Under the pieces are notes generated by a model, which saw only the letters and a list, made by a program, of their open reading frames with translations, had not been told where the DNA came from and ran no database searches. Both the position numbers and the translations under genes were made by a program. DNA of 64,000 nucleotides from Campylobacterales bacterium (GTDB taxonomy: Bacteria > Campylobacterota > Campylobacteria > Campylobacterales > Nitratiruptoraceae): contig JAMONM010000098.1 in the NCBI GenBank assembly GCA_027065825.1, forward strand, positions 1 to 64,000, in the 5' to 3' direction. Shown here piece after piece: positions 32,188 through 42,723 of the stretch (position 1 is its first letter; each line of letters begins with the position of its first letter).

Positions 32188-34320
32188 ATCGCTAAAAAGG
32201 TCTCTTTCGTAATTCTTGCCGTCTTTCTTCTATATCTGGAGGTTTCGACCATTCTTTTTGATTCCGGGCTGGTAGGTAGATTCGGATACGGTTTTGCCGC
32301 AATGAACAGGGAGCTTTTTGGTTATTTGTCCTTTTTATATCTTTTTTTGTTGATATATCCTTTATATAAGTTTATGTTTCATCCCAAAAATAGCGGATCG
32401 GTCTGGGAAAAGGGAGTGGCGTATGCGCTAGCGTTTTTTTCGCTCCTTTTACTGCAGGCGTTGATTATTGAATCGGATCTATCGGGCAAAGCCGCACAAC
32501 TCGTAATTGAGACCTTAAAGCCGTATTTGGGCAGCGCGGGCGTATGGTTTTTTTGGTTTTTAATCAGCGCCGTGGCCGCCGTTTTGCTCTATGAGCGAAA
32601 AGAAGAAATTTCGCAAATTAAGTCCTATAAAGAGACCGCAAGGAAGAATATACGAAAACAGCCCATAAAAGACCGATCGGCTAAAAGAGCGGTTTCTCGA
32701 ACGAAAAACGTAAAAGAGGATCGATCAACAAGTAGCGCTCCGCCGGAAAAAAAAGAAGAGCCCCCCTCTGAGGAGACGGAAGGAGCAGAGACGTCAGATG
32801 GCGAAAAGGAGCAAAATCGCCCCTCGTTGATCACCGAAATAAGCGGAACAAAAATTGTAAACGAACTGGAAGAGAACAAAAAACTCTTAGATAGTGTCGA
32901 AAGGGGGGGAATGGAGAAGCCGGATAATTTTATGCTTCCTTCTGTAGATTTTCTAAAGAGACCCCCAAATAAAAAGAGCGGCGTAAATGAGGCCGAAATA
33001 GACAAAAAGATAAAAGAGTTGATGGAAAAACTCTCCAAGTTCAAAATAGAAGGCGACGTGGTTAGAACCTATACCGGTCCTGTGGTGACCACTTTCGAAT
33101 TTAAACCGGCCCCTCATATAAAGGTATCGAAAATCCAAAATCTCCAAGACGATCTGGCGATGGCTCTGAAAGCAAAAACCATCAGAATACAGGCTCCGGT
33201 TCCCGGAAAGGACGTGGTGGGAATAGAGATACCCAACAAAGAGATTGAGACGATCTATCTGCGCGAGATACTGGAAAGCGATATATTCAAGGAAGCCTCG
33301 TCTCCTTTGACTATAGCTTTGGGCAAGGATATAGTTGGCAAGCCTTTCGTTACCGATTTGAAAAAACTGCCCCATCTGCTGATAGCCGGTACAACCGGCA
33401 GCGGAAAAAGCGTAGGAATAAATTCGATAATCGTAAGTCTGCTTTATAGAAACTCGCCGGAAAATCTAAAGCTGATGCTGATCGATCCGAAAATGCTGGA
33501 GTTTTCCATATATGACGAGATACCACATCTTTTAACGCCGGTTATAACGAAATCCAAACAGGCTATTACCGCTTTGAACAATATGGTTTCGGAGATGGAA
33601 AGACGCTATCAGTTGATGAGCAAAACGAAAACGAAAAATATAGAAGGTTACAATAAAAAAGCGAAAAAGGAGGGTTTTGAGCCACTGCCGTATATAGTGG
33701 TAACCATCGACGAACTCGCCGATTTGATGATGACTAGCGGAAAGGAGGTGGAGTATTCTATAGCCAGACTGGCTCAGATGGCCAGGGCCAGCGGCATACA
33801 TCTGATAGTCGCGACGCAAAGGCCCAGCGTAGACGTGGTTACCGGTCTGATTAAAGCCAATCTCCCCAGCAGAATAAGTTTCAAGGTGGGCCAGCGGATC
33901 GATTCAAAGGTTATTTTGGACAGTTTTGGCGCCGAATCTCTACTCGGCAGGGGAGATATGCTCTTTACCCCTCCAGGGGTCAGCGGGCTGATTAGACTGC
34001 ACGCTCCCTGGATAAGCGAATCGGAGATAGAAAAGATCGTAGAGTTTCTCAAATCGCAAAGAGAACCCGAATATGACGATAGATTTTTAAAGGAGGAGAG
34101 CGGTTCGTCTTTGGAGGGAGAAGGGGATTCTGCCGAGTTGGACGAGCTGTTCGAAGAGGCGAGAGAGATCGTATTAAAGGAGAGAAAAAGTTCGATAAGC
34201 TATTTGCAGAGGAGATTGCAAATAGGCTACAACAGGGCCGCGAGAATAGTGGAACAGTTGGAGATGATGGGCGTTTTATCTCCGCCCAACTCCAAAGGCA
34301 ACAGAGAGATACTGGTCTAA
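32188..34320 (+). CDS. ftsK: DNA translocase FtsK, probably starting at an ATC codon
   Basis: About 710 residues. Four N-terminal transmembrane segments, a charged linker (about 140-240), then the RecA-like motor with Walker A GTTGSGKS (401-408) and Walker B YIVVTIDELADLMM, and the DNA-reading gamma domain SISYLQRRLQIGYNRAARIV near the C-terminus. It clears and segregates the chromosome terminus at the septum. The only good ribosome site, AAAAAAGGAG, is followed five bases later by ATC at 32188 (reads IAKKVSFVIL); no ATG, GTG or TTG lies nearby downstream, and the upstream TTG codons sit at the promoter. Linker shorter than in Escherichia coli, as in relatives. Confidence 0.93.
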   Translation: MAKKVSFVILAVFLLYLEVSTILFDSGLVGRFGYGFAAMNRELFGYLSFLYLFLLIYPLYKFMFHPKNSGSVWEKGVAYALAFFSLLLLQALIIESDLSGKAAQLVIETLKPYLGSAGVWFFWFLISAVAAVLLYERKEEISQIKSYKETARKNIRKQPIKDRSAKRAVSRTKNVKEDRSTSSAPPEKKEEPPSEETEGAETSDGEKEQNRPSLITEISGTKIVNELEENKKLLDSVERGGMEKPDNFMLPSVDFLKRPPNKKSGVNEAEIDKKIKELMEKLSKFKIEGDVVRTYTGPVVTTFEFKPAPHIKVSKIQNLQDDLAMALKAKTIRIQAPVPGKDVVGIEIPNKEIETIYLREILESDIFKEASSPLTIALGKDIVGKPFVTDLKKLPHLLIAGTTGSGKSVGINSIIVSLLYRNSPENLKLMLIDPKMLEFSIYDEIPHLLTPVITKSKQAITALNNMVSEMERRYQLMSKTKTKNIEGYNKKAKKEGFEPLPYIVVTIDELADLMMTSGKEVEYSIARLAQMARASGIHLIVATQRPSVDVVTGLIKANLPSRISFKVGQRIDSKVILDSFGAESLLGRGDMLFTPPGVSGLIRLHAPWISESEIEKIVEFLKSQREPEYDDRFLKEESGSSLEGEGDSAELDELFEEAREIVLKERKSSISYLQRRLQIGYNRAARIVEQLEMMGVLSPPNSKGNREILV

Positions 34321-34324
34321 ACCT

Positions 34325-35575
34325 ATGGAAACCGCTTTTGCCGTCGATCTTTTTTTGGCTCTTTTGCTGGGATTTATGATCGGAATGCAAAGAGAGATCC
34401 AAAACGCCTATGAAAAGAGTTTTGATTTCGGAGGTGCCAGAACCTTTGCGCTGATCTCGTTGATAGGGTATCTGGGTGCCTATTTTCAGCAAAATATAGA
34501 CTATCTTTTCGCTGTTTTGCTGGGTGCTACGATATTGTTTATCGCTTCGATTCACAAAAAGAGCGTCGAATTGACCAAAGATATAGGAACGACTACCGAA
34601 TTTGCGGCTATAGCTACGCTTTTTGTAGGCGCCTGCGTTCATCTGCTTTCCAGACAGAGCGCGGTTTTTTTGGCCGTTATGATCCTCTTTGTGCTGGTTT
34701 TGAAGGGAAAACTGAAAAACCTAAAAGGTAAGATTTCCAAACAGGACATCGACGCGGCTGTACTTTTTGCGTTGATGAGTTTGGTGATCCTGCCTATTCT
34801 GCCGAACAGAGCCGTAGATCCTCTAGGAGTGCTCAATCTGCATAAAATATGGCTTATGGTGGTGTTGATCAGCGGAATCTCTTTTTTCGGATACCTTTCC
34901 GTTAAACTTGTAGGGGCGAAAAAGGGTCTTTTGCTGACCGGATTTTTCGGCGGACTGGTCTCCTCTACCGCCGTATCGATCACCATGTCGAAAAGGGCTT
35001 CGCTGGATACCGAGGCGAGAGCGCTTTACGCAATAGCTATCGGAATAGCCTGTAGTACCATGTTTTTGAGGGTCGTGGCGGAGGTGTTCGTAGTTAACCA
35101 GGATCTTTTGGAGTATCTGCTGTGGCCTTTTGTATCCGCTACGCTTTCGGGTTATCTGCTGTTGTTGCTCTTTTATCTAAAGACCAGAGGCGACAGCGGC
35201 GATACCGCGCTGGAGTTGCAAAACCCTTTGGAACTTGGAGAGGCGCTTAAAATCGGAGTCGCCTTTGGCGCCGTTTTTGCGTTGATTACGCTCTCAAACA
35301 GATTTTTCGGCGATACTGGAGTGTATGCCGTTTCACTGCTTTCGGGTATTACCGACGTAGACGCAATTACGCTTACATTGGCCGATCTTAGCGAAAAAGA
35401 GACTATAGAGCCTCATAGCGCGGCTATCGGAATAGTTTTGGCTTCGGTAGCCAACTCCATCGCGAAGCTGGCACTGGTTTTTTATTTCGGAGGATATGCT
35501 TTGGGACGTTATCTTTTGCTGTTTTTCGGCGTATCCTTGTCGGCTATGGGAATAGCCTTTTTTTTCACATTGTAA
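34325..35575 (+). CDS. MgtC/DUF4010 family integral membrane protein
   Basis: 416 residues, about 12 transmembrane segments. The N-terminal part (FLALLLGFMIGMQREIQNAY, then GGARTFALISLIGYLGAY) is the MgtC/SapB-type domain with the conserved Arg; the C-terminal part with LSGITDVDAITLTLADLS fits DUF4010. The function is not established; MgtC relatives affect magnesium and membrane potential homeostasis. It begins four bases after the ftsK stop. Confidence 0.82.
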   Translation: METAFAVDLFLALLLGFMIGMQREIQNAYEKSFDFGGARTFALISLIGYLGAYFQQNIDYLFAVLLGATILFIASIHKKSVELTKDIGTTTEFAAIATLFVGACVHLLSRQSAVFLAVMILFVLVLKGKLKNLKGKISKQDIDAAVLFALMSLVILPILPNRAVDPLGVLNLHKIWLMVVLISGISFFGYLSVKLVGAKKGLLLTGFFGGLVSSTAVSITMSKRASLDTEARALYAIAIGIACSTMFLRVVAEVFVVNQDLLEYLLWPFVSATLSGYLLLLLFYLKTRGDSGDTALELQNPLELGEALKIGVAFGAVFALITLSNRFFGDTGVYAVSLLSGITDVDAITLTLADLSEKETIEPHSAAIGIVLASVANSIAKLALVFYFGGYALGRYLLLFFGVSLSAMGIAFFFTL

Positions 35576-35692
35576 CGAAACAACACACTCCAAAATCAAG
35601 ATGTTACGGTTTGAAACATAAAAAGAAACATATAGTAATAAATTAGATAAAATTTGATGATATAAAACCACACATAAACAAAGGAGCGTTTA

Positions 35693-38275
35693 ATGAGCTT
35701 TATCGAAGAGTACAAAAAAGAGGCCCAGGAGAGAGCGGAACTGGGAATACCTCCGAAACCTCTTAGCGCCAAGCAGGTTGCGGAGGTTATCGAGCTTTTA
35801 AAACAGGTTCCGATAGTCGAAGAAGAGTTTTTGATGGATCTTCTGGTAAACAGGGTACCGCCCGGCGTGGATGACGCAGCGTACGTAAAAGCCGCGTTTT
35901 TGAGAGATATAGTAAGAGGCAAGGCGAAAACGGCTGCGATCACCCCAAAGCATGCCGTAGAGATTTTGGGCACCATGTTGGGAGGATATAACGTCAATCC
36001 TCTGATAGAGGCTCTGAGTCACGAGGACGAGGAGGTGGCCAAAGCGGCGGCCGAGGCGCTGAAAAAGACGCTGCTGGTATATGACGCTTTCAATGACGTT
36101 GTAGAGCTTTCAAAAAGCAACAGATTCGCCAAAGAGGTTTTGGAATCTTGGGCCAATGCCGAGTGGTTCCTAAACAGAGAGCCTTTGGCCGAGTCAATTA
36201 AAGTGGTCGTGTTCAAGGTACCGGGTGAGACAAATACAGACGATCTCTCTCCTGCCAGCGAGGCATGGAGCAGGAGCGACATTCCGCTTCACGCTCTGTC
36301 TATGCTCAAGGCCAAAATGCCTGATGCCCAAGAGACCATCAAAAAGCTAAAAGAGAGTACCGGACTGCCGGTGGCTTTTGTGGGCGACGTGGTAGGTACG
36401 GGAAGTTCCAGAAAATCGGGTATCAACTCGGTACAGTGGTGGATAGGAGAAGACATTCCCCACGTTCCCAACAAAAGAACCGGCGGCGTTATCATAGGCG
36501 GTATTATCGCTCCTATATTTTTCAATACGGCCGAAGACTCGGGAGCGCTGCCTATTGAAGCTCCCGTGGACGCTCTGGAGACCGGAGACGTTATCGAGAT
36601 AAGACCTTACGAGGGTAAAATCCTCAAAAACGGCGAAGTAGTAAGCGAATTCGAATTGAAACCGAATACTCTTCCGGACGAGGTGAGGGCCGGAGGTAGA
36701 ATTCCGCTTATCATCGGCAGGGGATTGACCAGAAGAGCTAGAGCCGTTTTGGGAATGTCCGAAGAGAACATTTTCGCAAGACCAAAACAGCCAGAAGGCA
36801 AAGAGGGGGTCGGATATACCCTTGCGCAGAAGATGGTAGGTAAAGCCTGCGGTATGGAAGGCGTAAGACCGGGAATGTACGTAGAACCAGAGACAAAAAC
36901 GGTCGGTTCGCAGGATACTACTGGCGCAATGACCAGAGACGAGATCAAAGAGCTCGCGGCGTTGAGTTTCGGTGCGGATTTCGTTTTGCAAAGCTTCTGT
37001 CATACGGCCGCGTATCCTAAACCGGCGGATATAGAGCTTCAACACACTCTACCGGAGTTTATAACCTCCAGGGGCGGCGTTAGCCTAAGACCCGGAGACG
37101 GCGTTATCCACTCATGGCTTAATAGAATGGTCTTGCCGGATACAGTAGGGACTGGTGCCGACTCGCATACCAGATTCCCTATAGGTATATCTTTCCCGGC
37201 CGGTTCCGGATTGGTGGCTTTTGCGGCAGTTACCGGCAGTATGCCGCTGAATATGCCGGAATCGGTATTGGTTAGATTCTCTGGCGAGCTTCAGCCGGGA
37301 ATAACTTTGAGAGATCTGGTAAACGCAATTCCGTATTTTGCCATTAAACAGGGCCTTCTGACGGTTGAGAAGAAGAACAAGAAAAACATTTTCGCAGGAA
37401 GAGTTTTGGAGATAGAGGGACTTCCTTTCCTCAAGGTGGAGCAGGCCTTCGAACTTAGCGACGCATCAGCCGAGAGAAGCGCCGCTGCCTGTACCGTCGC
37501 TCTCGACGAGGAGCCGGTAATAGAGTATCTGCAATCGAACATTAAATTGATTGAAAAGATGATAGATGCCGGCTACGAGGATAAAAGGACCCTTGAAAGA
37601 AGAATGGAGGCTATGAAGGAGTGGCTCAAGGATCCTAAGCTTATGAAAGCGGATAAAAACGCAGAATACGCCGCAGTAATAGAGATAGACCTCAACGAAG
37701 TTAAAGAGCCGATCGTGGCGTGTCCAAACGATCCGGACGATGTTGCGACGCTGAGCGAGGTTCTCGCCGATCCGAACAGACCGCACAACATTGACGAGGT
37801 ATTCGTTGGAAGCTGTATGACCAACATCGGGCACTATAGAGCTCTCGGAGAGATTCTAAAAGGAGAGGGACAGGTTCCTGTGAGACTGTGGGTTGTTCCT
37901 CCTACAAAGATGGACGAAGAGGAGCTGATCGAAGAGGGATACTACTCCGTTTTCGGAGCGGCCGGAGCCAGAACAGAAATCCCTGGATGTAGTCTCTGTA
38001 TGGGTAACCAAGCAAGAGTAAGGGACAACGCCGTGGTATTCTCCACGTCTACCAGAAATTTCGACAACAGAATGGGTAAAGGGGCCCAGGTGTATCTAGG
38101 AAGTGCCGAGCTGGCCGCCGTTACCGCTTTGTTGGGAAGAATCCCTACAAAAGAGGAGTATGTGGAAATAGTGACCAAAAAACTCTCCGGCAAAGAGGAC
38201 AAGGTTTATACATATCTGAACTTCCACGAAATGAACGAGCAGCTCCTGGAGGAGATGGTTCACAAATACGTATAG
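35693..38275 (+). CDS. acnB: Aconitate hydratase B (bifunctional 2-methylisocitrate dehydratase type)
   Basis: 860 residues, AAAGGAGCG before the ATG. The N-terminal HEAT-like domain (to about 160) and the swivel domain ([20 protein letters not shown]) precede the catalytic domains, the B-type order. [4Fe-4S] cysteines are expected in [10 protein letters not shown] and [11 protein letters not shown]; substrate residues in GADSHTRFP. It interconverts citrate and isocitrate, here serving the reductive or oxidative TCA cycle with the cluster at 46269-56267. GATAAAATTTG upstream may be the -10. A hairpin follows the stop. Confidence 0.96.
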   Translation: MSFIEEYKKEAQERAELGIPPKPLSAKQVAEVIELLKQVPIVEEEFLMDLLVNRVPPGVDDAAYVKAAFLRDIVRGKAKTAAITPKHAVEILGTMLGGYNVNPLIEALSHEDEEVAKAAAEALKKTLLVYDAFNDVVELSKSNRFAKEVLESWANAEWFLNREPLAESIKVVVFKVPGETNTDDLSPASEAWSRSDIPLHALSMLKAKMPDAQETIKKLKESTGLPVAFVGDVVGTGSSRKSGINSVQWWIGEDIPHVPNKRTGGVIIGGIIAPIFFNTAEDSGALPIEAPVDALETGDVIEIRPYEGKILKNGEVVSEFELKPNTLPDEVRAGGRIPLIIGRGLTRRARAVLGMSEENIFARPKQPEGKEGVGYTLAQKMVGKACGMEGVRPGMYVEPETKTVGSQDTTGAMTRDEIKELAALSFGADFVLQSFCHTAAYPKPADIELQHTLPEFITSRGGVSLRPGDGVIHSWLNRMVLPDTVGTGADSHTRFPIGISFPAGSGLVAFAAVTGSMPLNMPESVLVRFSGELQPGITLRDLVNAIPYFAIKQGLLTVEKKNKKNIFAGRVLEIEGLPFLKVEQAFELSDASAERSAAACTVALDEEPVIEYLQSNIKLIEKMIDAGYEDKRTLERRMEAMKEWLKDPKLMKADKNAEYAAVIEIDLNEVKEPIVACPNDPDDVATLSEVLADPNRPHNIDEVFVGSCMTNIGHYRALGEILKGEGQVPVRLWVVPPTKMDEEELIEEGYYSVFGAAGARTEIPGCSLCMGNQARVRDNAVVFSTSTRNFDNRMGKGAQVYLGSAELAAVTALLGRIPTKEEYVEIVTKKLSGKEDKVYTYLNFHEMNEQLLEEMVHKYV

Positions 38276-38282
38276 TTTGTTG

Positions 38283-38302
38283 CGGTAGGGTTCTCCCTAC
38301 CG
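38283..38302. terminator. Bidirectional hairpin between acnB and lolA
   Basis: CGGTAGGG and CCCTACCG form a perfect 8-bp stem with a TTCT loop, 8 bases after the acnB stop. The stem includes the TGA stop region of the convergent lolA gene (stop at 38297-38299). Little T run follows, so it may serve as much to protect both mRNA 3' ends as to terminate. Confidence 0.6.
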
Positions 38303-38803
38303 TACCTCTACCAGGTCAAAGGATTTTTCATATTTAGGTATGAAAATTTTCCGATCGCTTTTTTGGGGCTTTATATTTATAAACTCTATTACAACCGGTT
38401 TTTCGAATTTGTCAGTAAAAGTTATCTTAGTCGGCAGATCTCTTTTATCCACCCATATGGTATACTCGGTATCCTCATAATGGGCTCTGTATATCCCCTT
38501 ATCGATCTTTTTTGCATTTTTTAGAATCTGAATAAGGTTTTTGCCCGAATCTCTTTTAGAGACGGTTACCTGTTCTATACGAGGCTCTACCACGACCGTT
38601 TTGCCAGAGGAGACGTAAATCTTTTTGAGAATCGGTTTTTTGTATATCCATAATATATTCAAGGGTTCTCTGTTTAGGTAGATCTCTCCCCTGTAGGAGA
38701 TCTCCTGTCCCACTTTTTGAACGAACTCTCCGTGAAAATCGTGCAGTTCCAAAGCGATTAGATTTATGCTCGCAAAGAAAGCAGCAACCAATTTTTTGAT
38801 CAT
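38297..38803 (-). CDS. lolA: Outer membrane lipoprotein carrier protein LolA
   Basis: 168 residues from the ATG at 38803, chosen over one 21 bases upstream because AAGGAGAAG stands directly before it and the signal peptide (MIKKLVAAFFASINLIALEL) then begins properly. The half-barrel LolA pattern is visible: FHGEFVQKVGQEISYRGEIYLN, PLNILWIYKKP, and a final VIEFINIKPQKSDRKIFIP. It carries lipoproteins across the periplasm from LolCDE; a LolC-type permease is encoded at 41512. lolA-secA-lolC is a lineage order. Confidence 0.88.
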   Translation of the reverse strand: MIKKLVAAFFASINLIALELHDFHGEFVQKVGQEISYRGEIYLNREPLNILWIYKKPILKKIYVSSGKTVVVEPRIEQVTVSKRDSGKNLIQILKNAKKIDKGIYRAHYEDTEYTIWVDKRDLPTKITFTDKFEKPVVIEFINIKPQKSDRKIFIPKYEKSFDLVEVR

Positions 38804-38908
38804 ATCTTCTCCTTTTTTGCCCAACGCGCTAATTTTAGCGAAAATAAAAAAAAGTTAAAATTATGATAAAATTGCATACTAAAAAATTTATCGAAAAGGC
38901 GTATCGAT

Positions 38909-41515
38909 ATGATAAAAACCCTCGTTCAGAAAATAGTCGGCACCAAAAACGACAGAGAACTGAAAAGATATAAAAAACGGGTGGCCAAAATAAACGCATT
39001 GGAACCAAAATATGAAAAATATAGCGACGAAGAGCTGCAAAAAGCCTTTTTAGAGTTAAAAGAGCGCGTTAAAAGCGGCGAAGCCGGTATGGATGAAGTT
39101 TTAGAAGACTCGTTCGCTATTACCAGAGAGGCCTCAAAAAGAGTTCTCGGCATGAGACATTATGACGTTCAGCTTATAGGCGGAATGGTGCTCCACGAAG
39201 GAAAAATAGCCGAGATGAAAACAGGCGAAGGAAAGACTCTGGTGGCGACGCTGGCGGTTGCGTTAAACGCTATGAGCGGCGAGGGGGTACACGTGGTTAC
39301 CGTAAACGACTATCTTGCCAAAAGAGACGCTACCGATATGGGCAAGTTGTACAATTTTTTGGGATACAGCGTCGGATGCATAACTTCGGATATCGACGAC
39401 GACAGAGAGAGAAAGAAGCAGTATCAGGCCGATATTACATACGGTACCAATAACGAGTTCGGTTTTGACTATCTCAGAGACAATATGAAATACTCTCTGG
39501 ATGAGATGGTTCAAAGGGGCCATAACTACGCCATAGTGGACGAAGTGGATTCCATTTTGATAGACGAGGCCAGAACCCCGCTGATTATCTCGGGCCCAAC
39601 AAACCGTAAACTGGATAACTATATTAGAGCCGACAAAATCGCTAAACAGATGATAAAAGACGAAGATTTCACGGTAGATGAGAAAAACAGGGTCATCTTG
39701 ATTACCGAAAAAGGGATAGAGAAGGCCGAAAAGCTTTTTGGAGTAGAGAATCTGTACGATCTCGAAAACGCAATTTTGGCCCATCATCTGGATCAAGCGC
39801 TAAAGGCGAACTATCTTTTTGAAAAAGATGTGGATTACGTCGTTAAAAACGGTGAGGTAGTTATCGTCGACGAGTTTACGGGCAGACTGAGCGAGGGTAG
39901 GAGATTCAGCGAAGGTTTGCATCAGGCTCTAGAGGCGAAAGAGGGGGTTGAGATAAAAGAGGAGTCCCAGACTCTGGCCGACATCACTTTTCAGAACTAC
40001 TTTAGAATGTATAAAAAGTTGGCCGGGATGACCGGTACCGCTCAGACCGAAGCAACGGAATTCTCTCAAATATACGGTTTGGAGGTGATATCCATCCCTA
40101 CCAATCGTCCCGTAATCAGAAAGGATAGAGACGATCTGATATACAAAACCGAAAAAGAGAAGTACGAAGCCGTGGTAAAAAAGATAAAAGAGCTTCACAA
40201 AAAAGGGCAGCCGGTACTGGTTGGGACAACCTCCATAGAAAAGAACGAGCTTTTGCACGAACTTTTAAAAAGAGAGAAAATTCCCCATTCGGTACTAAAC
40301 GCCAAGCATCACGAACAGGAGGCGCAAATCATCGCCAAGGCCGGTAAAAAAGGTGCCGTAACCGTTGCTACGAATATGGCCGGAAGGGGTGTCGATATCA
40401 AAATTGACGACGAGGTACGAGAGCTGGGAGGTCTGTTTATTCTAGGGACAGAACGTCACGAATCAAGACGTATAGACAATCAGCTCAGAGGACGAGCCGG
40501 TAGGCAGGGAGATCCCGGAGAGAGTCAGTTCTTTTTGAGTCTGGAAGACAATCTTTTGAGAATCTTCGGCGGCGATAGAATTAAATCTATTATGGATAGA
40601 CTGGGGGTCGAAGAGGGAGAACATATCGAATCCAAGATGGTTACAAGAGCCGTAGAGAAGGCTCAAAAAAAGGTCGAGTCGATGCATTTCGAGTCGAGAA
40701 AGCATATTCTCGAATATGACGACGTGGCAAATGAACAGAGAAAGACTATCTATAAATTTAGATTCGAGCTCCTAAATCCGGATTTTGATATCGACGCCAA
40801 GATAAAAGAGAATAGAATAGAGTATATTCAAGAGCTCCTCGATGAGTGCGGCATATTCCCCGAAGCTCCGAAAGAGGATTACGATCTGGAGAAGCTCGCG
40901 GCCAAAATCAAAGAGGAGCTAAAGAGCGAAATTGATATAAATGAGCTGAAAGATCTCGATTACGATCAGTTAAAGGAGTATCTGATAAAGAGGCTAGAAA
41001 AAGAGTACGAAGACAAAATGAGCGTGGTAGACGATAACCAAAGAAGAGAGATAGAAAGAATTTTGTATCTGCAGATACTCGATAACGGCTGGAGAGAGCA
41101 TCTTTATCAGATGGATATTCTAAAAACGGGAATAGGTCTTAGGGGTTACAATCAAAAAGATCCTCTCGTGGAGTACAAAAAGGAGAGCTATTCGCTCTTT
41201 ATGGAGCTGGTTAGGAACATCAAAAAAGAGATTATCAAAACCCTCCATACCATTCAGCTAAGAGAGGAGCGAGAGGAGGAGATCCAAAGACTCGAAGCCG
41301 AGCTTAAAAAGATGGAAGAGGAGATAAAACAGCAGGCCGTTTTACAGCATGGCGAGAGTGAAGCGCAAAAAAAACCGGAAATTGGCGGAAAAAAACCGAA
41401 AAGAAACGAACCATGCCCATGCGGCAGCGGGAAAAAATATAAACACTGTTGCGGCAGGAGCGGTCCTAAAAAAGGCGTTTTGGCTTCGGCCGCCGGAGTA
41501 GATTCTGCGAGATGA
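38909..41515 (+). CDS. secA: Preprotein translocase motor SecA
   Basis: 868 residues. Walker A MKTGEGKT at 103-110, [19 protein letters not shown], the preprotein cross-linking domain, and the second motor domain with [12 protein letters not shown] and [13 protein letters not shown]. The C-terminus carries the zinc motif [13 protein letters not shown] (836-848), which binds SecB and phospholipid. Drives ATP-dependent export through SecYEG. A TAAAAT box at 38867-38872 with TG upstream is a -10 candidate. The stop overlaps the next ATG as ATGA. Confidence 0.98.
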   Translation: MIKTLVQKIVGTKNDRELKRYKKRVAKINALEPKYEKYSDEELQKAFLELKERVKSGEAGMDEVLEDSFAITREASKRVLGMRHYDVQLIGGMVLHEGKIAEMKTGEGKTLVATLAVALNAMSGEGVHVVTVNDYLAKRDATDMGKLYNFLGYSVGCITSDIDDDRERKKQYQADITYGTNNEFGFDYLRDNMKYSLDEMVQRGHNYAIVDEVDSILIDEARTPLIISGPTNRKLDNYIRADKIAKQMIKDEDFTVDEKNRVILITEKGIEKAEKLFGVENLYDLENAILAHHLDQALKANYLFEKDVDYVVKNGEVVIVDEFTGRLSEGRRFSEGLHQALEAKEGVEIKEESQTLADITFQNYFRMYKKLAGMTGTAQTEATEFSQIYGLEVISIPTNRPVIRKDRDDLIYKTEKEKYEAVVKKIKELHKKGQPVLVGTTSIEKNELLHELLKREKIPHSVLNAKHHEQEAQIIAKAGKKGAVTVATNMAGRGVDIKIDDEVRELGGLFILGTERHESRRIDNQLRGRAGRQGDPGESQFFLSLEDNLLRIFGGDRIKSIMDRLGVEEGEHIESKMVTRAVEKAQKKVESMHFESRKHILEYDDVANEQRKTIYKFRFELLNPDFDIDAKIKENRIEYIQELLDECGIFPEAPKEDYDLEKLAAKIKEELKSEIDINELKDLDYDQLKEYLIKRLEKEYEDKMSVVDDNQRREIERILYLQILDNGWREHLYQMDILKTGIGLRGYNQKDPLVEYKKESYSLFMELVRNIKKEIIKTLHTIQLREEREEEIQRLEAELKKMEEEIKQQAVLQHGESEAQKKPEIGGKKPKRNEPCPCGSGKKYKHCCGRSGPKKGVLASAAGVDSAR

Positions 41516-42723
41516 TCGACAAAAAATTTGTTCTTTTTGTCGTAAAGAGATATCTACGCTTTGACAAGGAACAGCCCTTTATCTTTCTTTCTGCTCTTTT
41601 GGCCTTTTTGGGCATTAGCGTCGGAGTGGCCGTTTTGATCGTCGCCATGGCGATCATGAACGGCTTTGACAAAGAGTTCGAAAGAAAGCTTTTCGTGATG
41701 AACTATCCTTTGACCATATATCCGAAACTGCGAGATTCTGTTGACGAAAATCTATTAAATAGACTCTCGAAACGGTTTGAAGATTTGAAATTCAGCCCTT
41801 ACATAAGCGCTCAGGCAATAGTGAAAAACGGCGATTTAATGGAAGGCGCGATGCTTTTTGGAGTCGATTTTGAAAAAGAGCTGCAAATAAATTCGGTTTT
41901 GGCTCAGGCCGTGGGACAAAGCGCTGAAATCCCCCAAAAATATGGCGCCATAGTCGGCAAAGAGATGTATGACAGACTCTATCTCCAAAAAGGCGAGAAG
42001 GCTACCTTTATTTTTACAAAACTTGATCCGGCCGGTCTTGGAATGTCTCCTTTGATCAAAAGATTTACGATAGAGGGTTTTTTCAGATCAGGTTTGCAGG
42101 CGTATGATAGAACCTACGTCTACGTTCCCATAGATTCGTTGAGAAAGGTTTTGAATATACCGCAAGGCGTATTTGGCGGAATTCACGTATATAGTGACTC
42201 TCCCAAAGAGGCAATAGAGGATATCAGGGACTTTTTGCCTCCAGAAGTTGGAGTTGTTGGATGGTGGCAGCAAAACGGTAATTTTTTCGCCGCGTTGCAG
42301 ATGGAAAAGAGGGCTCTGTTTATAGTATTGATGTTGATAATCCTGATCGCTTCGCTGAATATCGTAAGCTCTTTGCTGATGACTGTTATGAACAGGCGAA
42401 AAGAGATAGCGCTCTTGTTGGCTTTGGGCGCTTCGAAAAAGGAGATCGGTACGATCTTTTTCTATCTCGGTTCAATTATAGGTGGGTTCGGCATAGTTAC
42501 GGGAGCCCTAGGGGGACTGCTTGGAATATGGGTTTTAGGCAGTTTCGATATAATTGAACTTCCTGCCGACGTATACGGTACCAGCAGACTTCCGTTGGAG
42601 CTGTCGCTGTACGACTTCGCTTCGATTTTGGTAGGCGCAGCGCTCATATCGCTTATCTCTTCTTACTATCCCGCTAGAAAAGCGACCGAAACTCAGGTTA
42701 TAGAGGTGCTCAGAAACGAATAG
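41512..42723 (+). CDS. LolC/LolE-type ABC transporter permease
   Basis: 403 residues, FtsX/MacB-fold permease with one N-terminal transmembrane helix (about 24-48), a large periplasmic domain to about 260, and three C-terminal helices. The N-terminus [20 protein letters not shown] and [23 protein letters not shown] are typical of LolC/E; the C-terminal [20 protein letters not shown] is the coupling segment. With LolA near by, release of lipoproteins from the inner membrane is the likely role. The LolD ATPase is not in the window. Overlaps secA by 4 bases. Confidence 0.9.
   Translation: MIDKKFVLFVVKRYLRFDKEQPFIFLSALLAFLGISVGVAVLIVAMAIMNGFDKEFERKLFVMNYPLTIYPKLRDSVDENLLNRLSKRFEDLKFSPYISAQAIVKNGDLMEGAMLFGVDFEKELQINSVLAQAVGQSAEIPQKYGAIVGKEMYDRLYLQKGEKATFIFTKLDPAGLGMSPLIKRFTIEGFFRSGLQAYDRTYVYVPIDSLRKVLNIPQGVFGGIHVYSDSPKEAIEDIRDFLPPEVGVVGWWQQNGNFFAALQMEKRALFIVLMLIILIASLNIVSSLLMTVMNRRKEIALLLALGASKKEIGTIFFYLGSIIGGFGIVTGALGGLLGIWVLGSFDIIELPADVYGTSRLPLELSLYDFASILVGAALISLISSYYPARKATETQVIEVLRNE

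Noticed and set aside
36347-37045. 232-codon open frame opposite acnB
   Set aside because: It is a mirror of a conserved acnB region, has no ribosome site or recognisable domain and its composition follows acnB codon positions.
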